This document shows positions 8,593 to 17,118 of a stretch of DNA of 64,000 nucleotides, in pieces. Every line of letters begins with the position of its first letter. Position 1 is the stretch's first letter. A program made the position numbers and the translations under genes. Origin of the DNA: Acidobacteriota bacterium (GTDB lineage: Bacteria; Acidobacteriota; Thermoanaerobaculia; Multivoradales; J023); contig JAJCXO010000018.1 of NCBI GenBank assembly GCA_029263395.1, forward strand, positions 1 through 64,000, given 5' to 3'. The notes under the pieces are model-generated. The model was not told the origin of the DNA. It searched no databases and was given only the letters and a program-made list of their open reading frames with translations.

Positions 8593-10227
8593 TCAGCCGG
8601 TGAAGTACATCCACACCATCGCGACGCAGGCGATCACCCCAACCGACAGCCACAGATCTCGCCGCCGCCAGGCTGGATCGGACGGTTCGAGATGAGGCGT
8701 CGCGGCCGAGGTTTCGTCAGCCGTGGCAAAGGTCAAACCGGCTAGCTGCTCGCGTGACGGTGCCGGTGTCGCCAGACTGACAACCACCAAAATCAGGGTG
8801 CAGACGACGAACAGTAAGATCGCGAAATGCAGGAAGTTGATGTCGGCAAAGGTGTGTAGCGCTCCACTCAGGGAGTCTTTGTTGATCTCTGCTACCAGCC
8901 GACTGAGGCCGAGCACAAAGCCCGAGATCAAGGCGGCGATGGCGCCGCGGGAGTTGACCCGCTGCCAGGCGATACCGACCAGGAATACCGCCGCGATCGG
9001 TGGTGAGATATACCCCTGGACACTTTGGATGTAGACGTAGAGCTGGCCTGAGACCAGCTTGATCATCGGGATCCAAGCCAGGCCCAGGATCACCAGACCA
9101 CCGGTGGCAATCTGGCCAACCCGCACGAGTTGTTTCTCGGAGGCTTCAGGGCGCATTTTGCGGTAAATGTCCCAGGTAATCAGCGTCGAACACGAGTTGA
9201 ATACTGACGACAACGAGCTCATCAACGCCGCCAGCAAACCCGCAACCACGATGCCGCGCAGGCCAACCGGCAACAACACGCCAACTAGGGTTGGCAAGGC
9301 GGCGTCGGTTTCGTCGAGTTGGATCTGCCCGGTCTGCGACAGGGCGTAGGCGATCACGCCGGGGATCACAAAGATGAACAGTGGTAGCACTTTGAGCAGG
9401 CCGCCGAAGATGGTGCCGCGACGCGCCTGATCTTCACCCGCCGCCGACAATACCCGCTGGACGATGAACTGATCGGTACACCAATACCAGACACCGAGAA
9501 TCGGCGCACCGAAGAGGATGCCGGTCCATGGGAAGTCTGGGTCGGACATCGGCTTCCACATGTCGAAGAAGGCCGGGCCAGCGGTCGCCCGCAGTTCGCC
9601 CCAGCCGCCGAGGGCGCTCAATCCATAAAAGGTCACCAAAAGTGAACCGCCCACCAGCACAAACATCTGCACCATATCGGTGTAAAGCACCGCTCGCAGA
9701 CCACCGAAGACGGTGTAGACACCCGTTGCCACCACCACCACCAAGGCGCCGGTCCAGAAGTTGATCCCCATCAACGACTCGAAGACGATGCCACCCGCAG
9801 CGATGGTTGCCGAAATTTTGGTCAGCACATAGCCGACAATCGACAAGATCGCCAGGTACCAACGGGCAGCCGGTGAGTACCGCCGTTCGAGGAACTCCGG
9901 CATGGTGAAAACACCACTCTTCAGGTAGAAGGGTACAAACACCCAGCCCAGCAGCAGCAGGATCAACGACGCCAGGATCTCGAACTGCCCCACCGCCACA
10001 CCGCTAGCGGCACCGGTGCCAGCCAGGCCTACCAAGTGCTCCGATCCAATGTTGGAAGCGAACAACGACGCACCGATGACAAACCAGCCAACGTTACGAC
10101 CTGCGAGGAAATAGCCCGCCGAGGTCTCACGGGTGGCCTCACGTCGTGTCACCCAGATGGCAACCCCGAAAATTCCGCAGAAGTAGAGGACAATCAGCAC
10201 CCAATCGAGCGTTCCAAGCAGTCCCAT
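8593..10227 (-). CDS. Sodium/solute symporter (SSS/SGLT family), sugar-type
   Basis: The 544-residue protein has about 13-14 hydrophobic segments and SGLT-family signatures: an N-terminal YFLAGRNVGWFVIGASLFAS segment, GSEHLVGLAG, and YSPAARWYLAI. It probably couples Na+ entry to uptake of a monosaccharide. GGAAGGAG lies upstream of the ATG. It is the last gene of the minus-strand glycan locus, 100 bp after xylulokinase, and is a clear paralogue of the symporter at 15450-17102. Two paralogues in one locus suggest different sugars, for example xylose and glucose, but this is inference. Confidence 0.92.
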   Translation of the reverse strand: MGLLGTLDWVLIVLYFCGIFGVAIWVTRREATRETSAGYFLAGRNVGWFVIGASLFASNIGSEHLVGLAGTGAASGVAVGQFEILASLILLLLGWVFVPFYLKSGVFTMPEFLERRYSPAARWYLAILSIVGYVLTKISATIAAGGIVFESLMGINFWTGALVVVVATGVYTVFGGLRAVLYTDMVQMFVLVGGSLLVTFYGLSALGGWGELRATAGPAFFDMWKPMSDPDFPWTGILFGAPILGVWYWCTDQFIVQRVLSAAGEDQARRGTIFGGLLKVLPLFIFVIPGVIAYALSQTGQIQLDETDAALPTLVGVLLPVGLRGIVVAGLLAALMSSLSSVFNSCSTLITWDIYRKMRPEASEKQLVRVGQIATGGLVILGLAWIPMIKLVSGQLYVYIQSVQGYISPPIAAVFLVGIAWQRVNSRGAIAALISGFVLGLSRLVAEINKDSLSGALHTFADINFLHFAILLFVVCTLILVVVSLATPAPSREQLAGLTFATADETSAATPHLEPSDPAWRRRDLWLSVGVIACVAMVWMYFTG

Positions 10228-10328
10228 CTGTTGCTCCTTCCGACCGGCTCAGCGGTCGCCATAGGTCAGGCGTCGTGGCGTTCAAAAATTCGTCGTCGAC
10301 ACGGTGTCTTTATCGATACCGTTTGGAT

Positions 10329-11810
10329 CTATCGGTACAGTCGCTTCAAGGCAGGGTAGTGGGCTCTGAATTTGTCATACATGGTTTGGTAACGGTCGCT
10401 CCGTTCAGCGTCCGGACGCGTCACGCTTCCAAGTTGCACGGCTTCACGGCAGGCATCAGCTACCGAGGGCCAAACGTTGGCACCCACCCCGGCGAGCAGA
10501 CCTGCCCCCAACGCGGCACCTTCGGTTGCCTGGATCGTCACCAGATCAACGCCCAACAGATCCGCGACGATTTGGCGCCAGACCGGGCTGCGCGCACCAC
10601 CGCCAGAAATCCGCACTTCGCTGACATCGGTCAGTCCGACATCGGCCATCATCGTCAGGTTGTCGCGCAGGCCACAGGCCACCCCTTCGAGCACCGCCCG
10701 GGTGAGATGAGCACGGCTATGCTTGAGAGTCAGCCCGACAAACGCTCCGCGGGCTTCGGGGTCGGCATGGGGTGTACGTTCACCGGACAGATAAGGCTGA
10801 AAGATCAGACCTTCAGCACCCGGCTCGACGGTGTCCGCTTCGGCCATCAAGGTCTCGAACTCGACTCCCGGAGCAACCACGTCGCGATACCAGCGCAGAC
10901 TACCCGCAGCGGACAACATGACCCCCATCACGTGCCAGGTCTCAGGCACCGCGTGCGGGAAGGCATGCAAACGGCCAGCTGGCTCGACCAACGGCCGGTC
11001 ACTGGCGGCGAAGACGACACCCGAGGTTCCGAGGGTCAGTGCCACAACCCCCGTTTCGACGGCACCGACACCAACCCCCTGGGCTGCCTGGTCGCCACCC
11101 CCACCAACCACTGGCGTGCCAGTCGCCAGCCCGGTGTGTTCGGCGGCCAAGGCGCTGATGTGGCCGGTGATCTGCGTCCCTTCATGGGTCGGCGGTAACC
11201 ACTGGTGCGGTATGTCGAATGCATCCAACAGCTGGGTTGACCAGTCACGCTGCACCAAATCGAGCATCAAGGTACCGCCGGCACCGGCACGGTCGGTGGC
11301 GTAGTCGCCGGTGAGACGGTAGCGCACATAGTCCTTGGGCAACAGCACCTGCCGGATCCGCGAGTAAACGTCGGGCTCGTGCTGACGCACCCACAACAAC
11401 TTGGGGGCGGTGAAGCCGGGGAACGCATCGTTGCCGGTGATCCGCACCAACTCTGCCAACCCCAAGTGTTGGCGCATCGCCGCACATTGTTTGGCGGCCC
11501 GCTGATCGTTCCACAGAATCGCCGGACGCAACACATCACCAGCCTCGTCACAGAGCACCAGGCCGTGCATCTGACCTGTCAGGCCGATCGCCGCAACTGC
11601 CGTCGGATCGATCGCGGTGTCAGCCAGCACCTGGCGCACACTGGCGCAGGTCGCCTGCCACCACAATTCCGGATCTTGCTCGGCCCACAACGGCTTCGGG
11701 GTCGCCAAGTCATAACGACTGGATGCCACCCCGACAACAGCACCGCGGGCATCGAGCACCAGCGCCTTGGTTGCGGTCGTCGAAACGTCGATGCCGAGAA
11801 GGTAGGTCAA
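10329..11810 (-). CDS. xylB: Xylulokinase (FGGY family)
   Basis: A FGGY carbohydrate kinase of about 494 residues. It begins YLLGIDVSTTATKALVLD (phosphate-1 motif), has GLTGQMHGLVL and ILWNDQRA typical of xylulokinases, and the C-terminal adenosine motif RISGGGARSPVWRQIVADLL. It phosphorylates D-xylulose for the pentose-phosphate pathway. No ATG fits; TTG at 11810 with AGGCGAG upstream, or TTG at 11828, are candidates, and both lie at the stop of the GH3 gene, indicating coupling. Gene order with a xylose isomerase-like protein supports the call. Confidence 0.9.
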   Translation of the reverse strand: MTYLLGIDVSTTATKALVLDARGAVVGVASSRYDLATPKPLWAEQDPELWWQATCASVRQVLADTAIDPTAVAAIGLTGQMHGLVLCDEAGDVLRPAILWNDQRAAKQCAAMRQHLGLAELVRITGNDAFPGFTAPKLLWVRQHEPDVYSRIRQVLLPKDYVRYRLTGDYATDRAGAGGTLMLDLVQRDWSTQLLDAFDIPHQWLPPTHEGTQITGHISALAAEHTGLATGTPVVGGGGDQAAQGVGVGAVETGVVALTLGTSGVVFAASDRPLVEPAGRLHAFPHAVPETWHVMGVMLSAAGSLRWYRDVVAPGVEFETLMAEADTVEPGAEGLIFQPYLSGERTPHADPEARGAFVGLTLKHSRAHLTRAVLEGVACGLRDNLTMMADVGLTDVSEVRISGGGARSPVWRQIVADLLGVDLVTIQATEGAALGAGLLAGVGANVWPSVADACREAVQLGSVTRPDAERSDRYQTMYDKFRAHYPALKRLYR

Positions 11811-11817
11811 GACTCGC

Positions 11818-14211
11818 CTATGGATCAACCACGGTCAGCGTGACGGTCTGGAGCTCGGTCGAGTTGGCACCAACCATCAGCGAAAATTCGCCAGGCTCCA
11901 CCACCCGTTCCATTCGATAATCCCACAGCTCGAGTTGCCGCGGCCCGACATCGAACGATACGGTCCGGGTCTCACCCGGTGCGAGGTGCACTCGCTCGAA
12001 GGCTTTCAACTCTTTGATCGGCCGAGTGACCGAGCTGAAGACGTCACGGATGTAGAGCTGCACCACCTCATCGCCGGACCGCTGCCCCGTGTTGGTGACG
12101 TCGACATGCACCGTTGTGGTGCCTGCGACGCCGATCTCCGCCTGGTCGAGCCGCGGCGGCGCGAGCTCGAATGAGGTGTAGGACAAGCCAAAGCCAAACG
12201 GCCACAGCGGCTCGGTGGACTCGAACAGATACCCGCGCCGAGCGGTCGGCTTCCGGTTGTAGAACATCGGCAATTGACCCACCGAACGTGGAATGGTCAC
12301 CACCAGTTTGCCGCCTGGGTTGACATCACCAAAAAGCACATTCGCCAGGGCGGTGCCAGTTTCCTGACCGAGGTACCAGGCATCCAGAATCGCCGGTGCC
12401 TTCTCGGCGATCATCTTGACCGCCAATGGGCGACCATGGATCAGGACCACCACCGTCGGCGTGCCTGTACCTAGGATGGCTTGCACTAGATCTTCTTGTT
12501 GGCCAACCAGATCGAGCCGGGTGCGATCACCGAGGTGACCTTCGGCCCAGGCCTCGCGGCTGGTCTGCTCATTATCGCCAACCGCCAGCAGCACCACGTC
12601 GACCTTGCGGGCAACTTTGACAGCTTCCCGGATCAGCCGACGATTCTCGGCTTCGTCCGCCAACTCGACCTCGTCACCAAACCAGTTGCGGCTGTTGGTG
12701 ATGTGGACCCCTTTGGCAAATAGCACCTCCGCTGCCCCCCCAACGCGGGTCCGGACGCCATCGAGCAGACTGACGGTCTGCCGCGGTACATCGCTATAAC
12801 CACCGAGGATGGTCTCGTCCGCATTTGGACCGATGACCGCAATCTTGCGCAGTTTCGCAGGATCGAGGGGCAGCAGATCGCCATCGTTCTTCAGCAGAAT
12901 TGCCGCCTGCTCAGCAACCTTCACTGCCAACGCTCTCGCCTCGTCGTTGCCGGTGATCTGCTCGGCGTAGGCAGCATCAGCATAAGGGTTCTCGAACAGC
13001 CCAGCTTGGAACTTGGCGCGTAGGGTGCGAGCCGCTGCCTGATCGATCACGGTTTCGTCGACCTTGCCAGCACGCACCAAGTCGATCAACAGCGGGTACA
13101 CCTCTGGATTGGGTAACTCCACGTCAACCCCGGCTGCCAAAGCTTGGGCAGCCGCAGATTCGAGCGTGTCGGCAACAGCGTGCCGTACCTTGAGCTCGCG
13201 GATGGCGTAGTAGTCAGCAACAACAATACCGTCGAAGCTCCATTCCCCGCGCAGCACATCCCCCAACAGCCATTGATTGGCGTGGGACGGCATACCGTCG
13301 ATCTCATTGTAGGAGGCCATCACGCTGGCTGCGCCGGCTTCTTTGATGGCCCGTTCGAAGGGTGGGAAAAACATCTCCCGCAGCACTCGCTCGGAGATGC
13401 TCGCTGGCCCGATGTTGGTACCGCTCTCCGGTTGGCCGTGACCGGTCATGTGCTTGAGGGTGGCAAATACGCGATCGCTCGCCAACGGCTGCCCGGCGAG
13501 GCGACGATAGCCCTGGAACCCACGCACCGCCGCCAGCCCCATTTCCGAGACCAGGACAGGATCTTCACCGTAGGTCTCTTCGATCCTGCCCCAGCGCGGA
13601 TCGCGGACAACATCAACCACCGGCGTTAACACATGGGCGGCGCCGCGGGCCCGAATTTCACGGGCAACAACGGTGTAAACCTCTTCGATCAGCGCTGGAT
13701 CCCAAGTGCTGGCCAACGCAATCGCTTGCGGGAAATGGGTCGCGTCCCGCGCCTGATACCCATGTAACCCTTCTTCATGAAACATCGCCGGGATACCGAG
13801 GCGAGTGTTTTCCAACAGACCGTGCTGGATGGCATTCACCAACTCGACGGTGTCAGCCGCGGTACGACCCGCCGTCACCCCGGGAGTGCCACGGCCCCAC
13901 TGGTCGGACGGTCGAGCGATATGGCCGACGCCGTGGGGCGTGGCCGTTTGGGCGAAATCCGGGAGGACTTTACCCTGCGCGTCCAAGAGGTCATTCTTGG
14001 CCTTCCACAGGCAAATCATCTGAGTGACCTTCTCCTCGAGAGTCATGCGAGACAACAGATCTGTCACCCGTTCATCGATCGATCGCTGCGGATCTTTATA
14101 GGGTGGGGTATCCACGGTTGCACTCAGGACGCCCACTGGGAGCAGAACAGCCAAACTCAAAACGACGAGACCAAGCCGTACCATGCTGCGCTTCATGCCG
14201 GCATTGTTCAT
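11818..14211 (-). CDS. GH3 glycosidase (beta-glucosidase/beta-xylosidase type)
   Basis: The 797-residue protein has an N-terminal signal peptide (LVVLSLAVLLPVGVLSA), the GH3 TIM barrel with RWGRIEETYGEDP and KHMTGHGQPESG, and the nucleophile aspartate in GIVVADYYAI. The alpha/beta sandwich domain and a C-terminal fibronectin-III-like domain (PFGFGLSYTSFEL) follow. It hydrolyses terminal beta-linked residues of oligosaccharides, probably in the periplasm. Next to xylose-pathway genes a beta-xylosidase is likely, but specificity cannot be read from sequence. AAGGGG precedes ATG 14211; ATG 14196 is an alternative. Confidence 0.92.
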   Translation of the reverse strand: MNNAGMKRSMVRLGLVVLSLAVLLPVGVLSATVDTPPYKDPQRSIDERVTDLLSRMTLEEKVTQMICLWKAKNDLLDAQGKVLPDFAQTATPHGVGHIARPSDQWGRGTPGVTAGRTAADTVELVNAIQHGLLENTRLGIPAMFHEEGLHGYQARDATHFPQAIALASTWDPALIEEVYTVVAREIRARGAAHVLTPVVDVVRDPRWGRIEETYGEDPVLVSEMGLAAVRGFQGYRRLAGQPLASDRVFATLKHMTGHGQPESGTNIGPASISERVLREMFFPPFERAIKEAGAASVMASYNEIDGMPSHANQWLLGDVLRGEWSFDGIVVADYYAIRELKVRHAVADTLESAAAQALAAGVDVELPNPEVYPLLIDLVRAGKVDETVIDQAAARTLRAKFQAGLFENPYADAAYAEQITGNDEARALAVKVAEQAAILLKNDGDLLPLDPAKLRKIAVIGPNADETILGGYSDVPRQTVSLLDGVRTRVGGAAEVLFAKGVHITNSRNWFGDEVELADEAENRRLIREAVKVARKVDVVLLAVGDNEQTSREAWAEGHLGDRTRLDLVGQQEDLVQAILGTGTPTVVVLIHGRPLAVKMIAEKAPAILDAWYLGQETGTALANVLFGDVNPGGKLVVTIPRSVGQLPMFYNRKPTARRGYLFESTEPLWPFGFGLSYTSFELAPPRLDQAEIGVAGTTTVHVDVTNTGQRSGDEVVQLYIRDVFSSVTRPIKELKAFERVHLAPGETRTVSFDVGPRQLELWDYRMERVVEPGEFSLMVGANSTELQTVTLTVVDP

Positions 14212-14234
14212 GGTTATCCCCTTGCCTAAAGAGC

Positions 14235-15395
14235 TCAGCCAGCCGTCGACCGAACCGCGTCGGCGAGCGGCGGCAGACTGCTGTTGTGCGGCGCACGGGC
14301 GCGGATGAGGTAAGCCTCGAGCCAGCCACGATGGGTGTCGGGGTGATTCGTCGCTTCGATGATGCGTGCATGGTCGAGGCTGTTGATGCGATCGTTGGCC
14401 GCCCGCATAGCATCGATCGAGTTCTTGATCGCAACGTCGACCGGCATCCGCTCGGGGTTGACGTCGATGCCCATGTAGCCGGTGTAGCCGTGCATCTTGA
14501 GCACATAGAGACCAGCTTCCATCTGCTCTGGCGAAATCACCCCGACGTTGAGATCCTGGTCGTAATTACCCAACGGCTGACTGTTCCAATGGGTGTGTGC
14601 CAAGCGGCCTTCACCGAGCGGCCAGCTGAAGGCGTAGGGCAGATCTTCGAAGCCCATCAAGGCATGCCCAACCTCTGGATTCATACAGAACAGCTTGTGG
14701 CCCTCGTCCAAGAGACGGCGATTTTCCTCGGCCGTCAGCTGGGCTTCAACCTGGTGGCCCAACATCACACCTTCCGAGGTCAAGCCATAGAGGATGCGAC
14801 CGCGGGGCTCGTAGGGTTTGGGCTCGAACGCGAGCCGCACCCCGGGTACCCTGTCCATGGCCTCCACCAGGCCATCGACAAACCGTTGCCGCATAGCGAC
14901 CAAATCGATACCAAACGGATTCTCGTAGCCGTCGATACCAGGCCACACCACCGAGAAGTCGGCGTCCACTTCCTTGGCCAGCGCCAATGATCGCCAGGTA
15001 CGATCGATCGCGTTGCGACGCGGCTCCGGCAGCGGACTCGACAAGGATCCAAACTCGAATTGGGCATCGTAAAACAGCAACGGAATCACGGTGATCAATC
15101 GAATCCCGGTATCACGAGCAAACTGCTGCCAAATGTGAACGTTGTCTTCATTGACCTCGTTGGGATAGTGCGCTTCGAGACCGGCGAGCCCGTACGGCTT
15201 CAGGCTGGCCGCAATCTCCAAGCGCTGCTCGAGGTTGAGATCGGGCTTGTATTTGCCGTGGAAACGACTATCCGCGGGCGAAAAGAACCAGATGCCCGCG
15301 GTAAACCGTAGATCGAGCTCGAAACGTTTGAGATGTTCCACCAGCTCCTCGGGGGAACGCTTTTGTGCTTGGCTACGGAGATCGATCAGCGGCAT
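14235..15395 (-). CDS. xylA: Xylose isomerase-like TIM-barrel protein
   Basis: The 386-residue protein shows xylose isomerase signatures: FEPKPYEPRG (metal-binding Glu and catalytic Lys), MNPEVGHALMGFED, and YDQDLNVGV with the second metal site. WPGIDGYENPFGID and GIDVNPERMP are further family features. It should interconvert aldose and ketose (xylose to xylulose). It lies 23 bp upstream of a GH3 gene and in the same operon as xylulokinase, which fits. AAGGA precedes the ATG. Divergence from classical XylA leaves room for another aldose. Confidence 0.82.
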   Translation of the reverse strand: MPLIDLRSQAQKRSPEELVEHLKRFELDLRFTAGIWFFSPADSRFHGKYKPDLNLEQRLEIAASLKPYGLAGLEAHYPNEVNEDNVHIWQQFARDTGIRLITVIPLLFYDAQFEFGSLSSPLPEPRRNAIDRTWRSLALAKEVDADFSVVWPGIDGYENPFGIDLVAMRQRFVDGLVEAMDRVPGVRLAFEPKPYEPRGRILYGLTSEGVMLGHQVEAQLTAEENRRLLDEGHKLFCMNPEVGHALMGFEDLPYAFSWPLGEGRLAHTHWNSQPLGNYDQDLNVGVISPEQMEAGLYVLKMHGYTGYMGIDVNPERMPVDVAIKNSIDAMRAANDRINSLDHARIIEATNHPDTHRGWLEAYLIRARAPHNSSLPPLADAVRSTAG

Positions 15396-15449
15396 GACAG
15401 TCCTTGGGTTGCAGAAGATCCGATAAGAACACTTCTAGAAGAACGGCTG

Positions 15450-17102
15450 CTAGAAAAACAGCTTCGAGAAGTACACCATGACGATCGCAACCAAGGCGAT
15501 CACGATGAAGGAAAAATTTCGATCCTGGCGGCGCCAGGCGGGGTCGGAAATCGCACGGTCGCTGACCCCGGCGGCGCCCGTGACCCCTTGCTCTTGGGTG
15601 GCAAAGGTCAAACCGCTGACCTGGTCGGCCGACGGCGCCTTCGTCAATAGGCTGGCAACAATCAGCACGACGCAACAAATCAAAAACAGTATCGCCGCGA
15701 AATTCAGAAAGTTGATCGTTGCGTAGGTGTGGAGCACCCCCGAAAGGTTGTCTTTGTCGAGCTCCAAATACAACCGCATCATGCCCAACACAAAACCACT
15801 GATCAGCGACGCCATGGCACCGAACGCATTGAGCCGTTTCCACATCAGGCCGAGCAGGAAAACCGCGGCGATCGGCGGTGAGATATATGCCTGCACACTT
15901 TGCAGGTATTTATACAGCACGCCGGAAATATTGGACATCAAAGGAATCCACGCCAAACCGAGGGCAACCAGCACCACTGTTGCACCCTGGCCAACCAGCA
16001 CCAGGTGGCGTTCCGACGCCTGCGGCCGCAGCTTCTTGTAGATGTCCAACGTGATCAAGGTCGAACACGAATTGAACACCGACGACAAACTGCTCATCAG
16101 CGCGGCCAGGAGTCCCGCTACCACCAGACCTTTGAGGCCAACCGGCAACAAAGCGATCACCAAGGCCGGCAGCGCCTGGTCGGGAGACGGCAGATCGAGC
16201 TGACCGGTCTTCGCTAGACAATAGGCGATCACACCGGGAATCACAAAAACGAATAGCGGTAATTGTTTGAGCGCGGCGCCAAAAATTGTGCCGCGGCGAG
16301 CGTCGTCGATACCGCGGGCCGAGAGTGTTCGCTGAACTATAAATTGATCGGTACACCAGTACCAAATGGCGATAATCGGGGCGCCGAACACCATGCCGGT
16401 CCAGGGAAACTCGGGATGCGACAGGGACTTCCAGATATTGAAGTAATCGGGCTCGGCGGCGGCAACCATAGCGTTCCAGCCACCGAGTTTGGACAGACCG
16501 AGGATGGTGACCGCGGCCGAGCCGACAAGCAACACCACCGCCTGCATCAGGTCGGTGTAAACCACCGCCCGCAAGCCACCGAGAATGGTGTAGACGCCGG
16601 TGATCACCACCACCGTTACCGCTCCGGTCCAGAAGCTGATCCCCATCAACGACTCGAATACCACTCCGCCGGCATAAATCGTCACCGAAATTTTCGTCAA
16701 CACATAACCGATGATGGCAACTACAGCGAGGTACCAACGAGCGGCCGGCGAGTAGCGCCGCTCGAGGAACTCGGGCATGGTGAAGACACCGCTCTTGATG
16801 TAGAACGGCACAAAAACCCAACCCAGCAGCAAGAGGATCAACGAAGCCTGCAGCTCGAGCTGGCCAAAAACCAAACCACTGGAAGCGCCGGCACCGGCCA
16901 AACCCACCAAATGTTCAGAGCCGATATTCGATGCAAAAAGCGACGCACCAACCACAAACCAGCCAATATTCCGACCTGCCAGGAAATAGTCTGCCGAGGT
17001 TTCCTCACCGCTCCGTTCTTTGCGGATCGCCCACAATGCGATCGCGATCACGGCCCCGAAGTAGCCCGCGACCACGATCCAATCGAGCGTTTCTATACCC
17101 AT
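15450..17102 (-). CDS. Sodium/solute symporter (SSS/SGLT family), second copy
   Basis: A 550-residue SSS transporter with the same landmarks as the symporter at 8593-10227 (YFLAGRNIGWFVVGASLFAS, GSEHLVGLAGAGASSG, WYWCTDQFIVQR, and FNSCSTLI). The two are close paralogues throughout, diverging mainly at the C-terminal soluble linker before the last helix. It lies 16 bp downstream of the second GH3 gene and 54 bp upstream of the xylose isomerase-like gene, so it is in the operon core. Likely inner-membrane sugar:Na+ symport. Confidence 0.92.
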   Translation of the reverse strand: MGIETLDWIVVAGYFGAVIAIALWAIRKERSGEETSADYFLAGRNIGWFVVGASLFASNIGSEHLVGLAGAGASSGLVFGQLELQASLILLLLGWVFVPFYIKSGVFTMPEFLERRYSPAARWYLAVVAIIGYVLTKISVTIYAGGVVFESLMGISFWTGAVTVVVITGVYTILGGLRAVVYTDLMQAVVLLVGSAAVTILGLSKLGGWNAMVAAAEPDYFNIWKSLSHPEFPWTGMVFGAPIIAIWYWCTDQFIVQRTLSARGIDDARRGTIFGAALKQLPLFVFVIPGVIAYCLAKTGQLDLPSPDQALPALVIALLPVGLKGLVVAGLLAALMSSLSSVFNSCSTLITLDIYKKLRPQASERHLVLVGQGATVVLVALGLAWIPLMSNISGVLYKYLQSVQAYISPPIAAVFLLGLMWKRLNAFGAMASLISGFVLGMMRLYLELDKDNLSGVLHTYATINFLNFAAILFLICCVVLIVASLLTKAPSADQVSGLTFATQEQGVTGAAGVSDRAISDPAWRRQDRNFSFIVIALVAIVMVYFSKLFF

Positions 17103-17118
17103 GATCGACCCTAACGAG

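Noticed and set aside
10146-11198. Long plus-strand frame over xylulokinase
   Set aside because: Opposite strand encodes a complete FGGY kinase.
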